Shown here piece by piece: positions 1-6,104 of a stretch of DNA of 11,361 bases. The stretch lies in assembly GCA_046727435.1 (NCBI GenBank), contig JBKPCR010000173.1, positions 1-11,361 of the forward strand. The letters run 5' to 3'. The notes beneath the pieces were generated by a model. That model searched no databases, was not told where the DNA came from, and was given only the letters and a program-made list of their open reading frames with translations. The DNA is from CAVPRW01 sp046727435 [NCBI: bacterium]. Lineage in GTDB: Bacteria > Tectomicrobia > Entotheonellia > J063. Positions within the stretch are counted from its first letter, which is position 1. Every line of letters starts with the position of its first letter. A program made the position numbers and the translations under genes.

Positions 1-353
1 CCCTTGATGTTCACGTCGATCATCCGGTTCCATGCGTCGATCTTGAGGCGCTCCAGTGGCGCCTGCGGCATCAGCCCGGCGTTGTTGATCATGACATCGA
101 TCCGCCCATAGGCCTGCACGGCTCTGTCGACCAATCGCTTCACCTGGTCACAGTCGGTGACGTCTGTAGTGACGGCGAGTGCCTGGCCGCCGCTGCCGGT
201 CAACTCGTCTACTAATGCCTGGAGGCGATCGACGCGCCGTGCACCCAGCACAACGCTCGCGCCCTGCGCGGAGAGAAGCCGCGCGGTCGCCTCGCCCAAC
301 CCGCTGCTCGCGCCCGTGATGACGACGACTTTTCCTTCGATGTTGTTGCTCAT
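1..353 (-). CDS. Short-chain dehydrogenase/reductase (SDR), N-terminal part, cut by window edge
   Basis: The minus strand reads [20 protein letters not shown] and onward for 117 residues before leaving the window. The classical SDR signatures are visible: the TGxxxGxG dinucleotide-binding turn at residues 13-20, an acidic D (TTDVTD) after beta-4 near residues 62-67, and NNAG at residues 90-93. The Tyr-x-x-x-Lys active site would lie beyond the window, so catalytic integrity cannot be judged. The protein is expected to be a cytosolic NAD(P)-dependent oxidoreductase; the ARR after beta-2 (residues 38-40) suggests NADPH preference, which is an inference. The ATG at 351-353 is chosen because AAGGAA lies 6-7 bases upstream. 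The gene is divergent from the AraC-type regulator at 1017, a frequent pairing in which the regulator controls the oxidoreductase. The substrate cannot be inferred. Confidence 0.93.
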   Translation of the reverse strand, partial: MSNNIEGKVVVITGASSGLGEATARLLSAQGASVVLGARRVDRLQALVDELTGSGGQALAVTTDVTDCDQVKRLVDRAVQAYGRIDVMINNAGLMPQAPLERLKIDAWNRMIDVNIK

Positions 354-1016
354 CGTTGGTTTCCTTTTTGATCCCGGATCAGGCCTGGTGCTGTTCGTCA
401 GTGACCTGCTCCATCCAGTCGGCGGCCTTGCCGTCGAGCTTCGTTCCCGAGAGCGCGCGGTGCTGGTCCACTTGGGCCAGCAACCGCCGCGCCCGTGGCA
501 AACTCCACTGCGTCGAGCCAGCCGCGCACGACACGGGCGGCCGACGGCCGCTCGGAGCAAACTCCAAGCTAGCCGCCCGGGTTCACGTCCGCGTCTCGCC
601 CTGTCCGCGTCACTTTACGCATGCGATTCGAGAAGGCGGTATGATGATTCTCGGAGATGCTTGTATAATCCTCCACAGGGCGTCTCGGCGCGTCGGGTAA
701 CCGGCGAAGGTGTTTACGATGCGGAACATGATGAACGCGACCAGCAAACGACAGGCCCGTCGCATGCCGGCCGACCAGGAGGCACTCGCCCACCGGATCG
801 CGTGGGCGCAGCCGCGGGACGGTCGAACCGCAGCCGGGTCTGCACTGCCGCCGCTGTTCGAGGCCGACCGATACCGTGTTGATGATCATAATGTACTCCT
901 GAAAGAACAAAGGCAGGTAGACCAATCCTGCTCATTTCTTGCCTAATCGTCCGAGCTCTTCGATACATGGATGGTACAGCAAAGCGGGGTCTGGCAATAT
1001 TAGGTAGGAGATATCA
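354..1016. other. Long divergent intergenic region with decayed or doubtful ORFs
   Basis: This 663-bp gap separates the divergent SDR and AraC genes. On the minus strand an open frame ends at 379, just upstream of the SDR start. Its last ~35 residues (from [14 protein letters not shown] to TDEQHQA) look protein-like, but the frame upstream reads as low-complexity sequence, and a different frame there gives [14 protein letters not shown]. This pattern fits a frameshifted remnant of a gene once co-transcribed with the SDR; the family is not recognised. On the plus strand, TATAAT at 664-669 has no good -35 partner. The stretch 880-1010 is AT-richer and probably holds the regulator's promoter, but no convincing operator palindrome was found. 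Confidence 0.5.
719..946 (+). CDS. Possible small basic protein (75 aa), doubtful
   Basis: An ATG at 719 follows GAAGG (706-710) with 8-base spacing, and a TATAAT hexamer lies about 50 bases upstream at 664-669. The predicted product starts MRNMMNATSKRQARRMPADQ, is basic near the N-terminus and shows no known motif. It ends about 70 bases before the AraC-type gene on the same strand, so it could be a short leader gene. The opposite strand is also open here and coding character is weak, so chance is a serious alternative. Confidence 0.22.
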   Translation: MRNMMNATSKRQARRMPADQEALAHRIAWAQPRDGRTAAGSALPPLFEADRYRVDDHNVLLKEQRQVDQSCSFLA

Positions 1017-1949
1017 ATGCGTAAGCAGGCCGTCAATCAGGCGTTTGAGAGTTACAGCATGGAAGTTGCGCTCGAAGCGTTGGGAAAGAGCATTGCCCGA
1101 TGGACCGACAAGGGCGGTCTGCTTGTGACCGCGATTTCAGCCTTGTCGCTTTCTCGGCGGGACGCTCCCACACAGCCAATGAGCTACATGTACGAGCCGA
1201 GCATCTGCTTGATCGCACAAGGGGCCAAACGCGTGCTGCTCGGAGACGACACGTATGCGTTGGACGTGCACCATTTTTTGATCACGTCCGTGGATCTACC
1301 CACGGTTGTGCAGATTATCAAAGGGAGCCGGGAGAAGCCTTACCTGGGGCTCATCTTGAAACTTGATCGGCGCGAGATTTCACAGCTGATGGTGGACAGC
1401 AATCTTCCCCCGCCGCGTGCGCAGCAATCAAGCCGTGGAATGGCGATCGGCGAGGTCACGTTGCCGCTGCTCATCGCCTTTCAACGGTTGATCGACCTGC
1501 TTGCTGAACCGCAGGATATCCCGATCCTTGCACCGATCATCCAGCGGGAAATTCTGTACCGTTTACTTGTGGGCGATCAAGGTGCGCGTCTGCGCCAGAT
1601 AGCATCGGCGGGAAGTCAGAGCCATCAGATAGCGCAGGCAATCGATTGGCTGAAGAGTCACTACACCCTACCTCTACGTATCGATGACCTCGCAGCTCAA
1701 GTCCATATGAGTCCATCGACCTTCCATCATCACTTTCGGGCGCTGACGGCTATGAGCCCGCTGCAGTACCAAAAATGGTTGCGTTTGAACGAAGCGCGGC
1801 GGTTGATGCTCACGGAGCACCTGGATGCAGCGACCGTGGCGTTTCAGGTCGGCTATGAGAGCCCCTCCCAATTCAGCCGAGAGTACAGCCGTTTGTTTGG
1901 CGCGCCGCCATTACGCGATATCACGTACTTGCGTCAAATGGCTGGATAA
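1017..1949 (+). CDS. AraC-family transcriptional regulator with AraC_N ligand domain
   Basis: This is a complete 310-residue protein. Residues ~25-190 match the AraC_N type sensor domain; seen here are the core segments SICLIAQGAKRVLLGDDTY and HHFLITSVDLP that mark this subgroup. Residues ~203-305 form the AraC DNA-binding domain with two helix-turn-helix units, around residues 222-241 (DDLAAQVHMSPSTFHHHFR) and 272-292 (AATVAFQVGYESPSQFSREY). The second carries the conserved GYESPSQFSREYSRLFGAPP signature. The ATG at 1017 is preceded by AGGAG at 1006-1010 with 6-base spacing. The protein is expected to be a cytosolic activator. Regulators of this subgroup often sit divergently from SDR or aldo-keto reductase genes and regulate them, so the SDR at the left edge is the likely target; this is inferred from layout. 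The inducer is unknown. The gene appears intact. Confidence 0.95.
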   Translation: MRKQAVNQAFESYSMEVALEALGKSIARWTDKGGLLVTAISALSLSRRDAPTQPMSYMYEPSICLIAQGAKRVLLGDDTYALDVHHFLITSVDLPTVVQIIKGSREKPYLGLILKLDRREISQLMVDSNLPPPRAQQSSRGMAIGEVTLPLLIAFQRLIDLLAEPQDIPILAPIIQREILYRLLVGDQGARLRQIASAGSQSHQIAQAIDWLKSHYTLPLRIDDLAAQVHMSPSTFHHHFRALTAMSPLQYQKWLRLNEARRLMLTEHLDAATVAFQVGYESPSQFSREYSRLFGAPPLRDITYLRQMAG

Positions 1950-1981
1950 GTAATACAAACGGCATTTTCGTCCCGCGACCC

Positions 1982-2007
1982 TGGCCGCATGCCTCCACCG
2001 GCGGCCA
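1982..2007. terminator. Weak hairpin after the AraC-family gene
   Basis: A perfect 7-bp stem (TGGCCGC at 1982-1988 with GCGGCCA at 2001-2007) and a 12-base loop lies about 30 bases past the regulator's stop codon. No T-tract follows, so intrinsic termination is uncertain. Confidence 0.3.
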
Positions 2008-2029
2008 CCCCTTGCTGACAGCAATAGCG

Positions 2030-2872
2030 GGGGTGTGTTGCAAAAACTGAGCGAGGTGTGAGGAGAGGGGTAGTGAGTGCTCGTTATGCCGCCAACCCAA
2101 ATAATTGGTTGATGACTTGGGTCTGGCTGAGGACATCCCCCTTCGCCAGCCCCTTGATCTGGCCTTTGCGGAGCATATGCATGGCTTCATACCCTTGGAC
2201 CGTCTGCTCCGCCGTCAAAAATGTCCCAAATCCCAGCCTAGGATTCACACGGCGTTTGAGAAAGCGATGATCCTGTTCCACCACATTATTCAAATATTGG
2301 CACTGCCTCAGGGGACACGCCTCCCAGAGCGTTCCATCCTGCTGGAGGGCCTCGAAAGCGGGAGGATAGGCAGCGTGGCTATCTACGGTGATGACCCGAG
2401 GCAAGATCGTATGGGTCGCGCCTCACACTTTGCGGAAAAAGCGCTCCGCTGCCCCAGCATCCCGGCTCGCACTTAGCAGAAAATCGAGTGTCTGGCCCTG
2501 GGAATCTACGGCCCGATACAGGTAATGCCACGGCTTCTTGAGCTTGATATAGGTCTCATCGACACGGTAGGAATCGTTGGTGCTTTTCAGGTGCGGTCGA
2601 CACCGCTTGTCGAGTTCGGGTGCGTAGCGCTGAACCCAGCGAAACACGGTCGTATGATCGGCGGAGATGCCGCGTTCTCGCAGGAGTTCTTCGACATCGC
2701 GATAGCTCAGGGCATACCGGAGGTACCAGCGGACCGCGCACAAGATGACCTCGGCGGTGAAATGGCGCCATTTGAATAGTGGAGCTTGAGGCATGAAAGG
2801 TCTCCCGCAATCTGAGATCAAGGTCACGGCGCTCCTTGTATCAGATCACCAGGAGTTCTTGCAACAGAACCC
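2030..2872 (-). mobile_element. IS6-family insertion sequence, complete ends, inactive transposase
   Basis: An 843-bp element is bounded by 19-bp terminal inverted repeats matching at 16 of 19 positions: GGGGTGTGTTGCAAAAACT at 2030-2048, and GGGTTCTGTTGCAAGAACT read on the minus strand at 2872-2854. The TGTTGCAA core is characteristic of IS6/IS26-like ends. It encodes one IS6-type transposase on the minus strand. The expected 8-bp target duplication is absent: the flanks are CAATAGCG on the left and TCGGCATC on the right. The insertion is therefore old, or the flanks have recombined, as often follows IS6 cointegrate resolution. Confidence 0.88.
2084..2794 (-). pseudogene. IS6-family transposase with in-frame TGA
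   Basis: Read from the ATG at 2792-2794 (MPQAPLFKWRHFTAEVILCA) the frame runs 236 codons, the usual IS6 transposase length, but has a TGA at 2423-2425. Both halves are in the same frame, so this is a single nonsense change and not a frameshift. The first half ends AAERFFRKV and the second resumes GATHTILPRVITVD; homologues usually have Leu here, so TTA or TTG to TGA would explain it. The DDE residues are preserved on both sides: YRVDETYIK, RVITVDSHAAY and NNVVEQDHR. The N-terminal helix-turn-helix (SYRDVEELLRERGISADHTT) is intact. A GTG at 2825-2827 is an alternative start. Without readthrough the product would lack two of the three catalytic residues. Confidence 0.9.
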
Positions 2873-2883
2873 TCGGCATCACC

Positions 2884-2970
2884 CCACGCGCCGTGCAACC
2901 CGCGTGGAGCGGTGTTCACTCGGGTGTCGGGCGTACGCCCAAGGGGAGCGCCTGCGTGCCAAGAAACACC
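2884..2970. repeat. Cluster of palindromes next to the IS6 right end
   Basis: Starting 12 bases outside the IS6 end there is a 7-bp inverted repeat (CCACGCG 2884-2890 with CGCGTGG 2901-2907), then a perfect 12-bp palindrome GGGCGTACGCCC (2929-2940). The palindrome is enclosed by GGTGTT (2911-2916) and AACACC (2965-2970). No gene covers this stretch. It could be a structured RNA, a recombination site or remnant IS end material; function unknown. Confidence 0.4.
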
Positions 2971-3085
2971 CCGACTGATCCCCTCCATCTGCTCGGTGAC
3001 CGCTCCCGCTCGTCCGCGCGCAGTCTAGCATGACGCTATGGGGTCAGTTGCCGCCGTGCATCTCCCCCGTGATGAACAGCGAAAT

Positions 3086-3101
3086 CGCCGCCTTAGCGGC
3101 G
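3086..3101 (-). terminator. Hairpin overlapping the stop codon of the secreted-protein gene
   Basis: A perfect 6-bp GC stem (CGCCGC 3086-3091, GCGGCG 3096-3101) has the TAA stop codon of the minus-strand gene inside its loop region. On the minus strand it is followed by ATTTCG, only a weak T-tract. It is a possible intrinsic terminator. Confidence 0.35.
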
Positions 3102-3968
3102 TCTCCCACGACCGACCCCATCGTCTGTCGTCGGCGCACCCGGCGGTGGACAGGCGACGGCGACCAGATCCGCATTGCGCGGGCCTTGCCCCACCTGATC
3201 GGCGCACTGGGACGTGGCCGCACCGGTGACGGCGTCCAGATAGAGGAATTCGTACCGAGGGCCGCTCACGAGGTGCTGGACCAGCGTCCACCACACCCAC
3301 CGCCCCGGGGGTGCGGTCGCCGCGAAGAGCGCCTCGGCCGGGCGGCTGGTCCAGCCCAGCATGTTCGGGTGGAGCCCCGGCCGGCCCGCCCAATAGGCGG
3401 CACCCACCTGAATGAGCTGGACTAAGAAGGCCCACCGCTCCGGCTTCGGGTGCCGCACGTCCGACTCGGTCAACGTCGGTGGCGCCAGGGGGCCACGGCC
3501 GAGTCTACGGATCACCTCCTCCGGGGCGAGCATGGTAGCTGGCACGGCGGTCGGGGCGGGATCCCGTAATCCCGTACGCCGGCCACCGCCGATCGTCCCG
3601 CTCCAACTGGTTGGGGACCTGGCGCCGGGCGTCGTCAGCCCAGTCGAGACGTGCACCGTGAGCTCTTCCCAGCCCGACGGACCCTGGGAGCCGCCACTTG
3701 GGGTCGTCCGGAAGTAATGGAACGCCGCCCGCGCCACCTCGAGGGTGGTGCTCCGGATCTCGACCTCCACCTGGTGCAGGTTGAAGTGGGCCTCCTGGGT
3801 GGCTGCCAGGGCGTCCGCCGCCTGGTGCACGGCGGCGAAGTCAGGCCGAGGGACAGGCTGCAGCCGCCGCTGCTGTAAGTCTCCACGTGGCGCTTCGGCT
3901 TTGCCTGACGCCGCGGTCCCCATGACCAGGAGTAGCAGGACTACGGTCCACTCATGACGTCGCCACAT
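3093..3968 (-). CDS. Secreted or periplasmic protein of unknown function (291 aa)
   Basis: The ATG at 3966-3968 is favoured over the upstream in-frame start at 4100 for two reasons. AGGAGG (3975-3980) lies 6 bases upstream, and translation from here opens with a textbook signal peptide, MWRRHEWTVVLLLLVMGTAA, probably cleaved near ASGKAEA at residues 20-26. The mature part is rich in Pro, Arg and Gly. It has a helical stretch (VHQAADALAATQEAHFNLHQ), a Trp-rich segment (RWVWWTLVQHLV) and, near the end, YEFLYLDAVTGAA. The last resembles the closing strand of small PepSY-like or peptidase propeptide folds, but that is a weak impression. No catalytic motif is recognised. The gene follows three small overlapping ORFs on the same strand (4706 to 3989), with a 69-bp palindrome about 50 bases before its ribosome-binding site. 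An operon is plausible. Confidence 0.72.
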   Translation of the reverse strand: MWRRHEWTVVLLLLVMGTAASGKAEAPRGDLQQRRLQPVPRPDFAAVHQAADALAATQEAHFNLHQVEVEIRSTTLEVARAAFHYFRTTPSGGSQGPSGWEELTVHVSTGLTTPGARSPTSWSGTIGGGRRTGLRDPAPTAVPATMLAPEEVIRRLGRGPLAPPTLTESDVRHPKPERWAFLVQLIQVGAAYWAGRPGLHPNMLGWTSRPAEALFAATAPPGRWVWWTLVQHLVSGPRYEFLYLDAVTGAATSQCADQVGQGPRNADLVAVACPPPGAPTTDDGVGRGRRR

Positions 3969-3988
3969 CGCCGTCCTCCTGAACGAGG

Positions 3989-4366
3989 TCATACATGCGG
4001 GAGCCGCCTTCGGCCACAGGCAAAGCTCGGTAGTGTCCTCATTTGGCCTCTCACGTGAAGACTGCTGGGCTCTTCCGCGCCAACTGAGGACACTACCCAA
4101 AGCGCGTTATCATGAACCCGCGCTGTGAAGCCGCGGCGGTCAATCACCAGCACCATAGGCGTGCCGGTCACCAGAGACAGGGACGCGGTCTCTCTGGCGT
4201 TCGAACGTGGTTGGTAGGCCCAGTTCACCGCACGTGTGGCAGTCCATCGCCAGAGTCTATCATAACGGGGGGTATGAGTGTCCATCGTCATCGGGAGGCA
4301 GGCAGGCGAGCGCGTCCAGAGGATGGCCAACAGGAGACAGGGTGGTCCGGGAAACCGGAGGATCAA
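3989..4366 (-). CDS. Small exported hypothetical protein (125 aa), TTG start
   Basis: The frame opens with TTG at 4364-4366, which overlaps the TGA of the preceding 73-aa ORF as TTGA, a typical coupled stop-start. GGAGG lies very close upstream, only about 2 bases away. The N-terminus (about residues 1-25) is hydrophobic with LLLAILW and could be a signal peptide. The middle (SLSLVTGTPMVLVIDRRGFTARVHDN) is beta-like and protein-like. The last ~35 residues are encoded by the palindromic element at 4029-4097 and its left flank, so the original C-terminus may have been replaced. An ATG at 4289-4291 is an alternative start. No family is recognised. Confidence 0.45.
   Translation of the reverse strand: MILRFPGPPCLLLAILWTRSPACLPMTMDTHTPRYDRLWRWTATRAVNWAYQPRSNARETASLSLVTGTPMVLVIDRRGFTARVHDNALWVVSSVGAEEPSSLHVRGQMRTLPSFACGRRRLPHV
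4029..4097. repeat. 69-bp palindromic element (19-bp inverted repeats, 18/19 match)
   Basis: GGTAGTGTCCTCATTTGGC at 4029-4047 is repeated in inverted orientation at 4079-4097 with one mismatch, around a 31-base centre that contains the palindrome TCACGTGA (4051-4058). Arm length, near-perfect pairing and small size suggest a miniature inverted-repeat or REP-like element; the arms could also be the ends of an undetermined IS. It lies between gene bodies on the minus strand, where its RNA would fold into a very stable hairpin upstream of the secreted-protein gene. Confidence 0.7.
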
Positions 4367-4584
4367 GGCCTCCGCTGCACTGTCTCACCTCTGGAGATCA
4401 ACGATGATGCTCGCGTCAGCGCATGGATGATCGCTGGTAGGCACAGAATTAGATGACCGTGGACCATGTCGCGGTCATCTAGCCGCACGACATGGAAGGC
4501 CACGACATCGAAGTGACCCAGGGGCTCCTGACGGTCACTATACACCAGATGGTCTAAGATTTGACTCCGGTAGTGATGTGGCAT
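4363..4584 (-). CDS. Small hypothetical protein (73 aa) with a sequestered ribosome-binding site
   Basis: The ATG at 4582-4584 is preceded by a strong GAGGAGA (4602-4608). That site is paired in a perfect 8-bp hairpin. The product begins MPHHYRSQILDHLVYSDRQE, continues through an acidic, beta-like stretch (FDVVAFHVVRLDDRDMVHG) and has a moderately hydrophobic segment (HLILCLPAIIHAL) before a basic tail. No family is recognised. Its start lies inside the preceding 50-aa ORF (overlap 4554-4584), and its stop overlaps the start of the next ORF. Translation would thus be handed on twice. Strong inverted repeats at 4450-4538 fall within it, so the stretch might instead be a structured RNA. Existence is plausible, not proven. 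Confidence 0.45.
   Translation of the reverse strand: MPHHYRSQILDHLVYSDRQEPLGHFDVVAFHVVRLDDRDMVHGHLILCLPAIIHALTRASSLISRGETVQRRP
4450..4538. repeat. Three strong hairpins, two mutually exclusive
   Basis: Hairpin A pairs TAGATGACCG (4450-4459) with CGGTCATCTA (4472-4481). Hairpin B pairs CCATGTCG plus CGG (4464-4474) with CCG (4483-4485) and CGACATGG (4488-4495). A and B share bases 4464-4481 and cannot form together. Hairpin C pairs GTGACC and CAGG (4513-4522) with CCTG and GGTCAC (4527-4530, 4533-4538) around a GGCT loop. All stems are perfect apart from 2-base bulges. They lie inside the 73-aa ORF. Confidence 0.55.
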
Positions 4585-4706
4585 GGGCGTTCTCCTCTCA
4601 CGAGGAGAATTCTACCGGCCCCTGAAAATTCATCAACTAGCTCAGGGTACTGCGGAATGTCGGTTTCACGTCTTATCCTCTCCATTTCCCCTGCAGTATA
4701 GACCAT
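4554..4706 (-). CDS. Small upstream ORF (50 aa), possible leader or first gene of the cassette
   Basis: The ATG at 4704-4706 follows a purine-rich GGAGAGGGGG (4711-4720). The product reads MVYTAGEMERIRRETDIPQY and then PELVDEFSGAGRILLVRGER to the stop at 4554; it is charged, with a predicted short helix near the start. The frame is open far upstream to 5060, but that extension reads as non-coding sequence, so this internal start is preferred. Its 3' part contains the hairpin (4590-4609) that masks the next ribosome-binding site, and it overlaps the next ORF by 31 bases. It could be a leader peptide or an antitoxin-like first gene. No homologous family is recognised. Confidence 0.4.
   Translation of the reverse strand: MVYTAGEMERIRRETDIPQYPELVDEFSGAGRILLVRGERPCHITTGVKS
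4590..4609 (-). promoter_or_regulatory. Ribosome-binding-site-sequestering hairpin with GNRA-type loop
   Basis: On the minus strand TTCTCCTC pairs perfectly with GAGGAGAA, closed by a GTGA loop; GUGA is a member of the stable GNRA tetraloop class. The paired 3' arm is the Shine-Dalgarno sequence of the 73-aa ORF, ending 5 bases before its ATG. The stem is within the upstream 50-aa ORF (residues ILLVRGE), so ribosomes reading that ORF would open it. Thermal or ligand opening are alternatives. Confidence 0.6.
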
Positions 4707-5046
4707 GTTGCCCCCTCTCCCTGTGACATGCTCCGCAACGCTACCTCTCTCCTTCTGCTCTGACCTCAGTCCAACAAACGGGCTCAACTTGCCTGTACTG
4801 CTGGGTTGGCACAGGCCTTGACGGAGATTGCAGCCCCAAGGCGGCTGGAAGGTCCCCTCTAGGGCGGGTTGGTGGGCGCAGTGAGGGGCATGACCCTGCA
4901 CACACACGAGGCGTTCGCTGGGAAGATCCCTGCCCACTTTTTCTAGGGGATGGAAAATTGGGGGATCAGGCGTCAGGTGAGGACTGCCGCGGAGACGAGC
5001 AGTCTCGGCCCTTAGGGTGGTGACAGGGAAGCGTGTATTGGCTCGT
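4707..5046. other. Non-coding stretch between HEPN gene and small-ORF cassette
   Basis: No convincing gene lies here on either strand. A minus-strand frame stays open from 5060, but its composition and lack of a ribosome-binding site argue against coding. The sequence would hold the promoter of the leftward small-ORF cassette. No clear -35/-10 pair or terminator was found. Confidence 0.5.
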
Positions 5047-6049
5047 TTATCCAATTGCAATCAACTTTTGGGTTACCTCAAGGTACTTTTGGCACTCGCT
5101 CAATGTCAAATCAGCCTTGCTGCCTGAGTGTAGTATGTGGTTCCTTGCATCGAACAATTGATGCAAAATATACCTGAAGGTTTCCACAAGCTTCATTGCA
5201 TCGTCGCTAAGGGCCTTAGGAAACAAATGATTGAGCACTTCCCTGATGCCAGTGTCATCTGGCACAGCTGGTAAATGCCGCATCACCTTGCCTCGCATGA
5301 AAGACTCGCAGGCGATTGCCGCATCAACGACGGAGCGCTGCAAGTCTCCAAGCCTGAAATGCTCTATCGCGTCAAACATGAGGTCATAGAAGACTGGTGA
5401 ATATATGCGCTGCTTGAGAGCGTGTCCGGCTTCTTCCCATTCTGCAAGAGTGACAGCCTGGCCAGGTGATACCTGGATTACCTGAGTTGCTGCCCAAAAG
5501 CGATGCCTTGTCGTTTCGTCGAGTAAGTATGTTGTCCAGCCAGATTCGGGGCCGCGTACTTCTGGTCTTCCGATGAAAGCATTGTTGGACTTCCACCGCA
5601 GAGTCCTAATCCACACATCGAACGCCTTCTCTGCGATAGAGCCGTGCGTTTCTGCCGTTTCCTCTAGATGGTTTTGCTGGTCTTGTGATAAGGCATCATA
5701 GGCGTTGGGGGGCTGATGTAGTACCTGCTCTGAAACGTTGACCTGCCTGTGGAGCCGCACAAGAACGTCAACGGACTTGACCCAAAAACGAGTTGGTCGC
5801 CCAGTATCCTGTCGATAGGACAGTATTTTTACTCGTTCCTCTCCTCCGCTGCGGGTCGGCAGTTCAATAGAAACTATCCCCTGATGGAACTGAAATTCGT
5901 GGGAGCGACCCAACAATTCGAGCACAACCGCGAAGTTCCTTGTCAGAAACCTGTTTCAGGAAACTACTGCAACTTGCACGGAGTTCATGATCTTCAAAAT
6001 CCTTTAGCCAGTCGAATGTCTGATTGAGCTGGGCTAAGAGGGCACGAGG
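5047..6049 (-). pseudogene. HEPN-domain protein (Apea-like type), frameshifted and missing its start
   Basis: The main frame (5047-5925, 292 residues if begun at the GTG 5923-5925) ends in a HEPN domain, about residues 175-292. It has two long helices (YDLMFDAIEHFRLGDLQRSV, DAAIACESFMRGKVMRHL) and a C-terminal helix with DARNHILHSGS. R261 and H266 form the Rx4H catalytic signature of HEPN ribonucleases. The arrangement resembles Apea-like HEPN proteins, often in anti-phage or abortive-infection genes. The GTG has no ribosome-binding site. The preceding frame reads naturally into it (LNQTFDWLKDFEDHELRASC then SSFLKQVSDKELRG joined to VLELLGRSHEF) if one base, the T at 5926, is skipped. That upstream piece stops at TGA 6050-6052 with no start codon, so the gene is 5'-truncated and carries a +1 insertion. 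A sequencing error could explain the frameshift but not the missing start. Confidence 0.72.
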
Positions 6050-6104
6050 TCAGCCGACCTCCACCTAACTATGGAACTCAGCGTACAATGCTCTGTCGAA
6101 AACC

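Noticed and set aside
664-669. TATAAT as a firm promoter for a small gene at 719
   Set aside because: No acceptable -35 hexamer lies 16-18 bases upstream and the downstream ORF is doubtful, so it is kept only as a note.
157-882. Long plus-strand open frame across the left region
   Set aside because: It is antisense to the SDR coding sequence with its TGASSGLG and NNAG motifs, and its product is a low-complexity Arg/Pro-rich shadow.
2022-2880. 8-bp target duplication for the first IS6 element
   Set aside because: The flanking octamers CAATAGCG and TCGGCATC do not match, even allowing mismatches.
4707-5060. Extension of the 50-aa ORF upstream to 5060
   Set aside because: The added residues look non-coding, no ribosome-binding site precedes the upstream start, and the ATG at 4706 has a purine-rich site.
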